This document shows, in pieces, positions 1 through 8,600 of a DNA stretch of 64,000 nucleotides (position 1 is its first letter; every line of letters begins with the position of its first letter). The notes under the pieces are model-generated. The model searched no databases. It was given only the letters and a program-made list of their open reading frames with translations, and was not told the DNA's origin. The position numbers and the translations under genes are program-made. Location: positions 84,128-148,127 of the forward strand of contig PLXC01000066.1 of assembly GCA_003151275.1 (NCBI GenBank), written 5' to 3'. This DNA comes from Candidatus Melainabacteria bacterium. Its GTDB lineage: Bacteria > Cyanobacteriota > Vampirovibrionia > Obscuribacterales > Obscuribacteraceae.

Positions 1-77
1 TTAAGCCCGACTTGCTCTCAATGATTGTGGTCGGTCCCGAATCTGAGTTGCAGGCTAGTTACGAATTGGCTTGCTAG
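1..77 (+). CDS. C-terminal end of upstream gene, probably M16 zinc peptidase (partial)
   Basis: An open frame enters from the left edge and stops at TAG 75-77. The visible end contains the segment LLSMIVVGPESELQ, which resembles the last beta strand of M16 (pitrilysin/insulinase-like) peptidases, where a hydrophobic strand ends in VVGP or VVGD. It is known that in many Firmicutes a processing peptidase of this family lies next to dut, asd and dapA, which matches the genes that follow. Only about 24 residues are visible, so the family call is inference and the fragment could be another protein. Confidence 0.4.
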   Translation, partial: KPDLLSMIVVGPESELQASYELAC

Positions 78-114
78 AAGCGCCACCGATTGATGAATGA
101 TGAGGAAGTTAACA

Positions 115-594
115 ATGAATGTCGTCAAACTGAAAGTGAAGAGATTGCCGCACTGTGTGGCTCTCCCGACCTATGGCACTCCTGGAGCGGCTGGACTAGA
201 CCTGGCTGCAGCGATCCCAAAACCGATAGAGCTTCGTGCCGGTGAACGCATGAAGATGCCCACTGGAATTCAAATTGAGATTCCTGAACGCCATCAAGGT
301 CAGGTCGTTCCAAGGTCTGGACTGGCTGCTAAAGCCGGGATCACTCTGACAAACTGCGTCGGCACAATTGATTCCGATTACCGAGGCGAAGTGATTGTCT
401 TGCTGATCAATCACGGCACTGAGACATACACTTTTGAGCCCGGAGAGCGCGTCGCCCAGCTGGTTGTGCAGCCCATCCCTTACGTTGAAATAGAAGAAGT
501 GGACGAACTTTCCCCCAGTGATGTGCGTGGTGCAGGTGGGTTCGGGTCGACCGGCAAGACTGTCTGGACTTCCGAGTATCGCGGACAGGCGTGA
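115..594 (+). CDS. dut: dUTP diphosphatase (trimeric dUTPase)
   Basis: The enzyme hydrolyses dUTP to dUMP and pyrophosphate, keeping uracil out of DNA and supplying dUMP for dTMP synthesis. The five dUTPase motifs are visible in order: GAAGLDL near the N-terminus, PRSGLAAK, the uracil-binding hairpin around GTIDSDYRGE, ERVAQLV, and the C-terminal glycine-rich arm RGAGGFGSTG that closes over the substrate. Length (about 159 aa) fits the trimeric family. ATGs also occur at 97 and 100, but the GAGGAAG ribosome site at 101-108 fits the ATG at 115, giving the start MNVVKLKVKR. It is the first complete gene of a run with dapB, asd, dapA, rnj and mnmH. Confidence 0.95.
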   Translation: MNVVKLKVKRLPHCVALPTYGTPGAAGLDLAAAIPKPIELRAGERMKMPTGIQIEIPERHQGQVVPRSGLAAKAGITLTNCVGTIDSDYRGEVIVLLINHGTETYTFEPGERVAQLVVQPIPYVEIEEVDELSPSDVRGAGGFGSTGKTVWTSEYRGQA

Positions 595-613
595 GGCCAA
601 AATGGAGTTGTGA

Positions 614-1468
614 ATGAGCGAGCCGGGAGTTTCAACCAGAACTGTAAAGGTAGTTATAGCCGGGATAAACGGTCGGATGGGACGCGCGAGTGCTCAGGCG
701 ATCTTCTCAAACCCAGAGTTTGAGCTGGTTGGCGCCTACGGCAGCGCGTCGGCATCGTATGTGGGCACGGATGTGCGCTCGATAGCGGGTGTGGCGCCCG
801 ACAATAACACTGCTATACTTGTCAGCAACGATTTTTTGGACTCTGTAGCTAGGTGCAAACCGGATGTACTTCTGGATTTCACCAAGGCTGATGTGGCTGT
901 CGCCAATGCGAAACGCGCTCTTGAGCAGGGAATCCATCCAGTTATAGGCACATCGGGCATTTCGCCGGAGAGCCTGGAGGAGTTGTCTAAGTTGTCTTCC
1001 CAATTGAAAATCGGGGCCATGTTGGTGCCCAACTTTTCAGTTGGAGCAGTTTTGATGATGGAATTTGCGCGTCAAGCTGCATGCATCTTTCCAAATGTTG
1101 AAGTGGTTGAGATGCACCACACTAACAAGGTGGATGCTCCTTCTGGCACAGCAATGCACACACTCAAGAAAATGGCGGAAGTTGGAAACAACTTCAATCC
1201 ACTAGTAGTGAAAGAAAAAGAATTGATGGCTGGATCTCGTGGTGGCAAAAGTGATGCCGGCATACGAGTGCATTCGCTAAGATTGCCTGGATTGATTTCT
1301 CATCAGGAAGTGCTGTTTGGCTCTGATGGTGAGCTGCTATCGATCAAACATGACAGTTTTAATACGAGTTGTTTTACCAAAGGTATATTGCTTGCTTTGA
1401 AATCGGTGCTCGATTTTGATCACATGGTTGTGGGACTTGATCGCGTGCTGATGCAAAATGTTCATTAG
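614..1468 (+). CDS. dapB: 4-hydroxy-tetrahydrodipicolinate reductase
   Basis: It catalyses the NAD(P)H-dependent reduction step after DapA in the diaminopimelate/lysine pathway. The N-terminal Rossmann fold has the dinucleotide loop GINGRMGR (residues about 17-24; the usual GAxGRMG with Asn at the variable position). The family signature EMHHTNKVDAPSGTA lies at residues 166-180 and carries the catalytic His pair and the substrate-binding Lys. The length of 284 aa is slightly above the usual 270. The ATG at 614 has GGAG at 604-607 and begins 19 bp after dut. Asd and DapA of the same pathway follow directly. Confidence 0.96.
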   Translation: MSEPGVSTRTVKVVIAGINGRMGRASAQAIFSNPEFELVGAYGSASASYVGTDVRSIAGVAPDNNTAILVSNDFLDSVARCKPDVLLDFTKADVAVANAKRALEQGIHPVIGTSGISPESLEELSKLSSQLKIGAMLVPNFSVGAVLMMEFARQAACIFPNVEVVEMHHTNKVDAPSGTAMHTLKKMAEVGNNFNPLVVKEKELMAGSRGGKSDAGIRVHSLRLPGLISHQEVLFGSDGELLSIKHDSFNTSCFTKGILLALKSVLDFDHMVVGLDRVLMQNVH

Positions 1469-1484
1469 GAGGAGACGAGGATAA

Positions 1485-2528
1485 ATGAAGAACTCAGTGC
1501 GACCGATCAACGTAGCCATCGTTGGTGCCACAGGTAGAGTCGGGCAGGAATTGTTGCGGGTCTTGGAAGAAAGAAACTTCCCTATAGGCGAGCTGCGCCT
1601 TTTGGCCAGTGCTCGCTCTAAAGATCTGACCATCGCATTTAAGGGTAAAAACTATCCTGTGCAAGAAATGAACCCTGAAGCATTCAAGGGAATAGACATT
1701 GTATTAGCCTCGGCTGGTTCTGAAATCATCGAAAAGCTCGCACCGCTTGCCGTCGAGCAAGGCGCGGTCGTCATCGACAATTCGAATGCTTTTAGAATGG
1801 ATCCTTCAGTACCGCTTGTGGTGCCTGAAGTGAATGGTCATGTTTTGAAAACTCACAAGGGGATTATCGCCAATCCAAACTGTTCGACTGCGCAATTGGT
1901 TGTTGTGCTCAAACCGTTGCATGAACTGGGTGGATTGAAACGCGTTATTGTCTCTACTTATCAATCGGTAAGCGGTGCCGGTAAAGAGGCGATGGACGAA
2001 CTCGAGAATCAAACTAGAGCGATCATGAATGACGAGGATTACTCACCTCAAGTTTTTCCGCGTCAAATCGCTTTCAATCTGATTCCGCACATCGACGTGT
2101 TTTTGGATAATGGTTACAGCAAAGAAGAAATGAAAGTAGTTCAAGAGACCCGCAAGATTTTGGAACTGCCAGACCTTCCGGTCACTTGCACTGCTGTGCG
2201 TGTACCTGTGTCAATCAGCCACAGCGAAGCTGTAACAGTTGATCTTGAACGTGCCGTCAGTCCGCACCAAGCTCGCGAAGCGTTAGCGAACAGCCCGATC
2301 ATTGAAGTGTGGGATGAGCCGGAAAAAGGCATTTATCCAACTCCGCTTGATGCTGCTGGAAAGGATCCAGTGTTCGTCGGCCGCATTCGCAGGGATACGT
2401 CATCCGAAAATGGTCTCAACCTTTGGGTGGTGGCAGATAATCTTCGAATCGGTGCGGCGCTTAACGCCGTTCGAATCGCAGAATACATTGTTGAACACAA
2501 TTTGTTGAGACAGCCAGTAACAACGTAA
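1485..2528 (+). CDS. asd: aspartate-semialdehyde dehydrogenase
   Basis: It reduces L-aspartyl-4-phosphate with NADPH to L-aspartate 4-semialdehyde, the branch point to diaminopimelate, threonine and methionine. The nucleotide loop GATGRVGQELL is at residues 14-24. The active-site cysteine is C133 in ANPNCSTAQL. The C-terminal substrate-binding region and the typical end NLRIGAALNAVRIAE are present. The length of 347 aa is normal for the bacterial (Gram-positive/cyanobacterial-like) branch. An AGGAGGAG ribosome site lies just upstream of the ATG, 16 bp after dapB, so the two are almost certainly cotranscribed. No aspartokinase gene is next to it, unlike in Bacillus. Confidence 0.97.
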   Translation: MKNSVRPINVAIVGATGRVGQELLRVLEERNFPIGELRLLASARSKDLTIAFKGKNYPVQEMNPEAFKGIDIVLASAGSEIIEKLAPLAVEQGAVVIDNSNAFRMDPSVPLVVPEVNGHVLKTHKGIIANPNCSTAQLVVVLKPLHELGGLKRVIVSTYQSVSGAGKEAMDELENQTRAIMNDEDYSPQVFPRQIAFNLIPHIDVFLDNGYSKEEMKVVQETRKILELPDLPVTCTAVRVPVSISHSEAVTVDLERAVSPHQAREALANSPIIEVWDEPEKGIYPTPLDAAGKDPVFVGRIRRDTSSENGLNLWVVADNLRIGAALNAVRIAEYIVEHNLLRQPVTT

Positions 2529-2632
2529 TCTGGAACAACCGAACCCGGCCAATGGCACAGCTGAACTTGGAAGAACTTAGCCTGGAACAACTTAAAAGGA
2601 AGTGGATTCAACGTGATCGTGAGGTATGAACA

Positions 2633-3550
2633 GTGATCAAAACTGACGCGCCACTCTTTGGGCGTGTGATGACTGCAATGGTTACTCCTTTCGATGACCA
2701 GTTGAAAGTCGACTTCAAGGCGACCGAAAAGCTCGTTAAACACTTGCTCTCGACTGGAACTACTTGTCTTGTAGTTTCTGGAACTACAGGTGAAAGCCCA
2801 ACCCTTGAAGATTCCGAAAAGCGTGATTTGCTCAAAGCTGTCATTAACGTGGCAAAGGGCAAAGCCAAGGTCGTGATGGGCACTGGCTACAATGCCACCA
2901 CTAAATCAATTAAAGCCTCCCAGGAAGCAGAAAGCTTGGGCGCCGATGGACTGTTAGTGGTGGCACCGTACTACAACAAGCCGAGCCAATCAGGTATGCT
3001 CAAGCATTACGGTGAAATAGCTAAGTCTACGAGTCTTCCCATCATCGTCTACAACATTCCTGGTCGAACTGGTGTTAACATCACCCCTGATACCATGCTC
3101 GCAATGATCGAAAGTAATCATAATATTCATGCTTTGAAAGATTCTACAGGAAGCGTTGAGCAGTCCGCAGAGATCGCTGGCAAGGCGCGGGAGTCCTTCA
3201 AAATCTATTCGGGCGATGATTATCTTACTTTGCCATTCTTATCGATTGGTGCTTCCGGAATTGTCAGCGTCGCTAGTCACGTCGTTGGTCAACCGATTTC
3301 GGACATGATCGACGACTTCTTTGCTGGGCGACTCGATGCTGCTCGCGAAAAGCATTATAAGTATCTGCCAATTTTTAAAGGATTGTTCTCGGCTCCCAAT
3401 CCCACTTGCGTGAAGTATGCGCTCTCAGTGCTGGGAATCTGCACCGAGCATTTGCGATTACCTCTCGTGCCGCTAGATAAACAAGAAAAGCAAGTCATCA
3501 ATCAACTTTTGAAAGAAGCTGATCTGACTGCCAAGTCATCGGTCGTCTAA
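2633..3550 (+). CDS. dapA: 4-hydroxy-tetrahydrodipicolinate synthase
   Basis: This class I aldolase condenses pyruvate with aspartate semialdehyde. The pyruvate-binding GTTGESPTL is at residues 50-58, catalytic Tyr Y140 with the following R145 lies in YNIPGRTG, and the Schiff-base lysine is K169 in ALKDSTGS. Length is 305 aa against the usual 290-300. Translation starts at a GTG with GAGGT seven bases upstream; no ATG is available nearby. A 104-bp spacer separates it from asd and holds no recognisable gene. RNase J follows after 11 bp. Confidence 0.96.
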   Translation: MIKTDAPLFGRVMTAMVTPFDDQLKVDFKATEKLVKHLLSTGTTCLVVSGTTGESPTLEDSEKRDLLKAVINVAKGKAKVVMGTGYNATTKSIKASQEAESLGADGLLVVAPYYNKPSQSGMLKHYGEIAKSTSLPIIVYNIPGRTGVNITPDTMLAMIESNHNIHALKDSTGSVEQSAEIAGKARESFKIYSGDDYLTLPFLSIGASGIVSVASHVVGQPISDMIDDFFAGRLDAAREKHYKYLPIFKGLFSAPNPTCVKYALSVLGICTEHLRLPLVPLDKQEKQVINQLLKEADLTAKSSVV

Positions 3551-3561
3551 TCAGGAGTTAC

Positions 3562-5325
3562 ATGGTGGCAGTCGAAAAAAATGAGGTAGGTAAAATAGAA
3601 CTGGGCACAAATGTACTCAAGATCATTCCACTGGGCGGTCTAGGTGAGATAGGTAAGAACACTCTCGCCATCTGCTATGGCGACGATATCATGCTAGTCG
3701 ATGCCGGACTGGCATTTCCCAATGAAGATATGATTGGCGTCGATCTGGTGTTGCCTGACATTTCTTTTCTCGTCGAAAATCAAGATCGACTGAGAGGTTT
3801 AGCGGTCACTCACGGACATGAAGATCATATTGGTGGCATTCCTTTCATTCTAAAAGAGATCAGTATTCCGGTCATCTATGGACCCGCGCTGGCAATCGGT
3901 CTCTTGGAAGGTAAACTCAAAGAAGGTGGGCTAGAGAGTCGCACCGTAATGAGGAAAGTTCGACCGCGCCAAAAAGTGAAAATTGGTTGCTTTACTGTTC
4001 AATTTATCCGCTGCACACATTCAATTGCGGATTCATTTAGTTTGATCATCAACACGCCTGTGGGCACTTTGATCCACACTGGTGATTTTAAGTTCGATTT
4101 CACGCCTGTTGATGGCGAACTTTTCGACATCGCTAGCCTAACAAAAGCGGCTGAAGAAGGCGTTTTGTTGCTAATGAGCGATAGCACTAATACGGAGCGA
4201 GAAGGATTCACTCCTTCTGAGAAAACGGTTTGGAAGAAAATAAATGAAGTGTTCGCCAATGCACCAAAGCGAATTATTGTCACCACATTTGCCAGCAATG
4301 TTCATCGTATTCGTCAGGTGTTGCAGGCAGCAATGAAATACGATCGCAAAGTTTCGATTCTCGGTCGATCGATGTTGAATCTTGCTGGCATCGCTCGGGA
4401 ACTTGGATACATGACCTTCCCCGATGGTTTGTTGATTCCTATTGACCAAATCAGTAAGCTTCCTCACAACAAAGTTGTCATTCTCACAACCGGCAGCCAG
4501 GGTGAACCACTGTCAGCATTGACGCGAATTGCAAATGACGAACATAAACAGATCAAGATTATGCCGGGTGACACCGTTGTAATATCAGCGACACCAATTC
4601 CTGGAAACGAACGTTCTGTCGCTAACACAATCAATGCTCTTTTCATTCGCGGAGCTGATGTTATCTATGGACGGGATGCGGGTGTCCACGTCTCTGGTCA
4701 CGCGTGTCGAGAAGAGCAAAAGTTGATGATCAACCTCTGCAAACCAAAGTTTTTCATGCCCATTCATGGTGAGTATCGGATGCTGATTAAACATGCTGAA
4801 CTTGCTGTGGATTGCGGTCTTGAAGAACAGAATTGCTTTGTTCTGGAAAATGGCGATGTGTTGGAGTTGAACAAAGATCGCGGTCAAAAGAACGGAAGAG
4901 TTAAGGCCGGAATTCTCCTGATTGATTCGTCTCGCGCCTGGATCATCAATGAAGAAATCGTCGAAGAACGCCGCCATTTAGCTGATGACGGCATGGTAAC
5001 AGTTGCTATTACACTCGATGAAAAGAGACAAATAATTGCTGGTCCAGACATTGGCTTGAAAGGAATTATTCTTCCGCGTGGATTATCACCTGAGGAATTC
5101 GTGATCAGAGTTCAAGGTGAAGTGAGAAACATTCTGCATGTTACTCCGACTGTGACGGTTCTGGAAGAAAATGATCTGTCACACTTCATTCAGGGCGCTT
5201 TGAACCGATACTTTGCTGAGAAGATGCGCGCTAAACCGCTGGTACATGTACTTGTACATCAAGTACCCGCAAAGAACGTCAAATCAGCACCACCCAAAGC
5301 AGCTAAGTCTATAGAGCCAAGATGA
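3562..5325 (+). CDS. rnj: ribonuclease J
   Basis: This is a metallo-beta-lactamase/beta-CASP nuclease that acts as 5'-3' exonuclease and endonuclease in RNA decay and rRNA maturation. The zinc motif HGHEDH is at residues 84-89. The beta-CASP part follows, with MSDSTNTEREG and later the MPIHGEYRML segment. A C-terminal RNase J domain ends in a short Lys/Ala/Pro-rich tail. At 587 aa it is slightly longer than the Bacillus enzymes (about 555). Placement after dapA matches the known Firmicutes arrangement in which rnjB follows dapA. The stop overlaps the next start (ATGA at 5322), indicating translational coupling with mnmH. Confidence 0.95.
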   Translation: MVAVEKNEVGKIELGTNVLKIIPLGGLGEIGKNTLAICYGDDIMLVDAGLAFPNEDMIGVDLVLPDISFLVENQDRLRGLAVTHGHEDHIGGIPFILKEISIPVIYGPALAIGLLEGKLKEGGLESRTVMRKVRPRQKVKIGCFTVQFIRCTHSIADSFSLIINTPVGTLIHTGDFKFDFTPVDGELFDIASLTKAAEEGVLLLMSDSTNTEREGFTPSEKTVWKKINEVFANAPKRIIVTTFASNVHRIRQVLQAAMKYDRKVSILGRSMLNLAGIARELGYMTFPDGLLIPIDQISKLPHNKVVILTTGSQGEPLSALTRIANDEHKQIKIMPGDTVVISATPIPGNERSVANTINALFIRGADVIYGRDAGVHVSGHACREEQKLMINLCKPKFFMPIHGEYRMLIKHAELAVDCGLEEQNCFVLENGDVLELNKDRGQKNGRVKAGILLIDSSRAWIINEEIVEERRHLADDGMVTVAITLDEKRQIIAGPDIGLKGIILPRGLSPEEFVIRVQGEVRNILHVTPTVTVLEENDLSHFIQGALNRYFAEKMRAKPLVHVLVHQVPAKNVKSAPPKAAKSIEPR

Positions 5326-6425
5326 CTTGGCGTGAGTTACCAGCCGATCGCCTGTTTGAACTGCGGGATCCGTTGGTAGTAGACGTGCGTTCTTCTTGTG
5401 AGCACAACGCCGAATACATTCCAAATTCGGTTAACATTCCTCTCCTGGAGGATGAAGAGCGTGTCGTGGTTGGCACCATTTATGCCATTGAAGGCGAAAT
5501 GGTGGCGCGCCGGAAAGCGTTGAAAATAATCTCCCCAAAAATTCCTGACATTGTCGACAAGATTCTAGAACTGAAGCAACCCGGTCAACAAATTGTAGTT
5601 CATTGCTGGCGCGGAGGTCTGCGCAGCGAAACTGTTGCCAGCTTTTTGACAGTGGTAGGCATAGATTGCTGGCGCTTGTCCGGCGGATTCAAAGCTTGGC
5701 GTAAACAGGTGATCGAAGATTTCGCTGGCGACAAATATCCCTTTGAGTCTATTGTTTTGCATGGACAAACTGGTGCAGGTAAATCCGAAATTCTTTGTGC
5801 TCTTGAAGAATTGGACGTACAGGTTTTAAATCTTGAAGTCATCGCTAATCATCGTGGCTCCGTATTTGGTGCTTTAGGTCTCCGAGCTCAACCTACACAA
5901 AAGAACTTTGAATCAGAGATCTGGCTGAAACTGCGCGAATTTAAGGATGGACCGGTCTTCTTAGAAGCAGAAGGGCGAAAAATCGGCAAACTATCGTTGC
6001 CTGATTTTCTCGTCGAGAGAATCAACGGTGGTCGTCGGATTTTTGTTGACTGCTCAATTGGTGGCAGAGTGCAAAGGATCGTCAATGAGTACGCCGGAAT
6101 TTTTACTGAGGGCGTGAAACAGGAAGCTCTTTCATCTATGCAACTTTTACGCGAACGAATTGGCGCCAAGAGAACACAGGAAATTACCGATCTAGGCATG
6201 AGCGGTCACTTGCCCGAAGCCGTCGAGGCGCTCCTGATCGAATATTACGATCCCATGTATGACAAACAGATCGCGAAGCACGCACCATATGAACTCACCG
6301 TTAGCGGTGATGACGTTCCTGCCGCCGCAGCTGATTTATTTAGCTGGGCAAAACTTGAAGTTGGCACCACTGGCGGTGCTGGTGTTAGACCTGCGATTCG
6401 TGCTGCCGAAAGTGCCAAGGATTGA
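5322..6425 (+). CDS. mnmH: tRNA 2-selenouridine/geranyl-2-thiouridine synthase
   Basis: The MnmH (SelU, YbbB) family replaces sulfur by selenium at the wobble 2-thiouridine of some tRNAs via a geranylated intermediate. The N-terminal rhodanese domain begins with VVDVRSSCEH and the family segment IPNSVNIPLL, and its active-site cysteine is C95 in HCWRGGLRS. A P-loop, GQTGAGKS, lies at residues 148-155. This rhodanese plus P-loop pair is diagnostic. Length of 367 aa is normal. It overlaps the RNase J stop by four bases. The selenophosphate synthetase SelD it would need for selenation is not in the window. Confidence 0.93.
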   Translation: MTWRELPADRLFELRDPLVVDVRSSCEHNAEYIPNSVNIPLLEDEERVVVGTIYAIEGEMVARRKALKIISPKIPDIVDKILELKQPGQQIVVHCWRGGLRSETVASFLTVVGIDCWRLSGGFKAWRKQVIEDFAGDKYPFESIVLHGQTGAGKSEILCALEELDVQVLNLEVIANHRGSVFGALGLRAQPTQKNFESEIWLKLREFKDGPVFLEAEGRKIGKLSLPDFLVERINGGRRIFVDCSIGGRVQRIVNEYAGIFTEGVKQEALSSMQLLRERIGAKRTQEITDLGMSGHLPEAVEALLIEYYDPMYDKQIAKHAPYELTVSGDDVPAAAADLFSWAKLEVGTTGGAGVRPAIRAAESAKD

Positions 6426-6545
6426 GGATCGAAGACTGACAGAGTTGAGACGCACTAGATCCAACGTATTTCTTCTTCCAAAAAGTTAGTCACGAGTAAT
6501 GCGTGGTGCAACCATATGATGGCTTGCGCTGTTGCGCTTGAACAT

Positions 6546-6968
6546 TTATCGACACTCAATTCGTTTGAATGGCACCAGACCATGTCCTCGCCTGAGCCTG
6601 TAGACATCAAACTCGCTATCAATGCTGACAATTTCGCATAGATCAATGCGTTCGGCAATTGACACCAGTGATAAATCTGCGAAATCAGCCGGCAGATCAC
6701 AATACTGTTCGTTGAGCTCGACAATCCTGGCAAAATCAGCAGCAGTCAATGGTTCATTATGAAATAATCCTCGCGCCACCAACAGCAACAGCTCATTTTG
6801 CACGCGATAATCGGATCTAAGTTGCCACATAACTTCCGTTATCACCGGCATCGTAGTAACGAACTGTCCACAAAATTTGCCGATGAACCGTTGCGCGTCA
6901 GCGTGCCATTGGTCATCTGCATCAAAGTAGGCAATGATCGGTCCAGCGTCAATGAGAATTGCTGCCAT
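6546..6968 (-). CDS. PIN-domain toxin-like ribonuclease (VapC type)
   Basis: The 140-aa protein begins with the PIN-domain strand LIDAGPIIAYFD. The expected acidic metal ligands are visible: D7, E45 (ITEVMW), D98 (FADLSLV) and D117 (SIDSEF). PIN toxins of type II modules cleave RNA. It starts five bases after the stop of an RHH-like gene on the same strand, the standard antitoxin-toxin layout. Its specific target cannot be told. It lies between the conserved dap/rnj operon and a degraded gene, consistent with accessory DNA. Confidence 0.85.
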   Translation of the reverse strand: MAAILIDAGPIIAYFDADDQWHADAQRFIGKFCGQFVTTMPVITEVMWQLRSDYRVQNELLLLVARGLFHNEPLTAADFARIVELNEQYCDLPADFADLSLVSIAERIDLCEIVSIDSEFDVYRLRRGHGLVPFKRIECR

Positions 6969-6973
6969 TGCCC

Positions 6974-7252
6974 CTAATCCGAAGATCCGCGCAAGCGGCT
7001 TCGTTGCAACAAATAAGTGTCTATTGATTGCTTGCGCGATTTGCGGGTGGACGATTCCGGATTGCCGGATTTGATCAAAAACTTCGGTGCACCGCCGGCC
7101 CTCTCTTCGAAGCTCTTATCGATTTGCAGCGCAAGCCATAGTTGCCCCGTCGCCAACCGTAACGCTTCACTCTTATCGATCCGCAAGCGCGCGCAGATAT
7201 CACTAAGTTTTTCTGCATCGCTATCGTTGAACTTGGCTGAAATCGTCGCCAT
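6974..7252 (-). CDS. ribbon-helix-helix antitoxin-like protein
   Basis: A 92-aa basic protein. Residues 1-45 read as a ribbon strand (MATISAKFND) followed by two amphipathic helices with KSEALRLAT, the RHH (MetJ/Arc) pattern. The C-terminal half is basic and probably disordered until it wraps the toxin. It lies directly upstream of the PIN gene on the same strand and would neutralise that toxin and repress the operon. A palindromic AT-rich site sits just upstream at 7264-7290. The exact antitoxin family is not certain. Confidence 0.75.
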   Translation of the reverse strand: MATISAKFNDSDAEKLSDICARLRIDKSEALRLATGQLWLALQIDKSFEERAGGAPKFLIKSGNPESSTRKSRKQSIDTYLLQRSRLRGSSD

Positions 7253-7263
7253 GCGTCTTGCTC

Positions 7264-7290
7264 GTATTACTTCTTATTACATGATAATAC
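7264..7290. promoter_or_regulatory. inverted repeat, likely operator of the toxin-antitoxin operon
   Basis: GTATTA at 7264-7269 is repeated inverted as TAATAC at 7285-7290. A second, nearly palindromic core, TTATTACATGATAA, lies inside. It starts 12 bp upstream of the antitoxin ATG (minus strand). RHH antitoxins are known to autorepress by binding such repeats; binding here is inferred. Confidence 0.5.
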
Positions 7291-7421
7291 CTGTTGGTTA
7301 GTGCGTCAATGATTTTAAGATTATTGAGACCTGTCCTAGCCCAACTAGGCCCTAGAGTTCAAGTACAATGCGGTGGCAATGTCGAAAGCTCAGACAATTG
7401 AAGAATGAGAAAGCCGAGTCA

Positions 7422-8368
7422 ATGAACTTGCGAAACAACAGTAGGCAAGCCTTAATCGTTTTCCTTGCATGGGGTTGCTGTATCGGCGCAAGTTTTGCCG
7501 GAGAATCGCATGCCTCAACTCGCGCTATAGATCTTCATCGCTTCGATAACAATTTTCAAATTACCGGAGACTACACCGACCTGGCGATGTCTACGTTCGA
7601 GAGAAAATCGTTGATGATCTAGTAGCTATCCAGAAGATGGGCTATTTCGCGGAGTTACAGGCACTTCCCAGTTTGGTCTCAGGAGGAAGCGGAAACCGTG
7701 TATCCCTCATTTATCGTATACGCGAGAATCCACCGGTGACGGAATTTTGCTGCCTCGGCAACAACTTAATTCCGACCAAGGACATTATTCTATCTCCACC
7801 ATTCTTAGATCAGCTTGGTATGCCGGAGAATGCCACCAAGCTTTCTGAATCAATATCCTATCTCGAAAAGATGTATCGCGACCGAGGACGTTTAGCAGTC
7901 CGTGTAATTGATGTTACTAGGCTTCCTGATGGATCTCTAGCATTTCATATTGATGAAGGAACTGTTAATCGGCCTGTGTCCCGTGTGATGCTAAACATTT
8001 TTCCGAACCCGTCGAGCGTGAGAGCAGAAATTACTCCGGAAACTGATTTTTCCAGTTTGATGCCAGTTTATCGATCAAAGTCATTGTCAAACGCATTTGC
8101 TAAACCACGCTTTGAGAACAAGCTCGACTCAAATCCGGGCTTTAGCTTTGTTCGGTCTTCTCGCTCTTTTGCAAATTTTCTGCATCCCGAAAGGCTTTAT
8201 GTTGATGTTGGTTCCGGGCAACACTTCCTGATGGATCCTTTCTTTTCTGGATCAAACCTCAGAAACACGACGAGCGCTAATGTAATAGTTCATCCAAAAC
8301 ATGTTTCTCCATCTGATCTTCTTCCTCCAATGTTATTCCATGACGAGGCAGGACATCTTATTCGGTGA
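7422..8368 (+). pseudogene. POTRA-domain outer-membrane-type protein, disrupted by one-base frameshift
   Basis: Two frames together encode one protein. The first, from ATG 7422 (an earlier ATG at 7368 is possible), gives a signal peptide MNLRNNSRQALIVFLAWGCC... ending near SFAGES, then QITGDYTDL, and stops at 7622. The second carries VYVREKIVDDLVAIQKMGYF, the core of a POTRA domain. Adding one G to the GG at 7583-7584 joins them as TDL-GDVYVREK. A second POTRA-like unit (CCLGNN... to FHIDEG) follows, then about 110 residues with no beta-barrel pattern. The intact protein would be a periplasmic two-POTRA relative of Omp85/BamA without a barrel. It may be a real pseudogene or a sequencing error. 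The 8378 gene follows closely. Confidence 0.65.
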
Positions 8369-8377
8369 TATAGGAGT

Positions 8378-8599
8378 ATGGACACACTAACACTTTATGG
8401 ACTTATATCCGTCGTTCTGATGCTTGTGTTCTACGCACTGGAAGCACGATCTAATTGGTTCGTGCTTGCCTTCGCGGTATCGTGCGTAATGGCATCCGTC
8501 TATGGCTTTCTGCAAGGCGCGTGGCCGTTTGGAATGGTAGAGGCTGTGTGGTCGCTTGTTGCGCTACGCCGATGGTGGCTCCGGCGCAAGCAGGCATAG
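8378..8599 (+). CDS. small conserved-type membrane protein
   Basis: A 73-aa protein with two or three hydrophobic segments (residues about 5-20, 27-45 and 50-62) and a basic end RRWWLRRKQA that should stay in the cytoplasm. The run FLQGAWPFGMVEAVW followed by a basic tail resembles small bacterial membrane proteins of unknown function that I recall only as a pattern. The ATG has an AGGAG site a few bases upstream and starts 9 bp after the POTRA locus. Function unknown. Confidence 0.75.
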   Translation: MDTLTLYGLISVVLMLVFYALEARSNWFVLAFAVSCVMASVYGFLQGAWPFGMVEAVWSLVALRRWWLRRKQA

Positions 8600-8600
8600 G

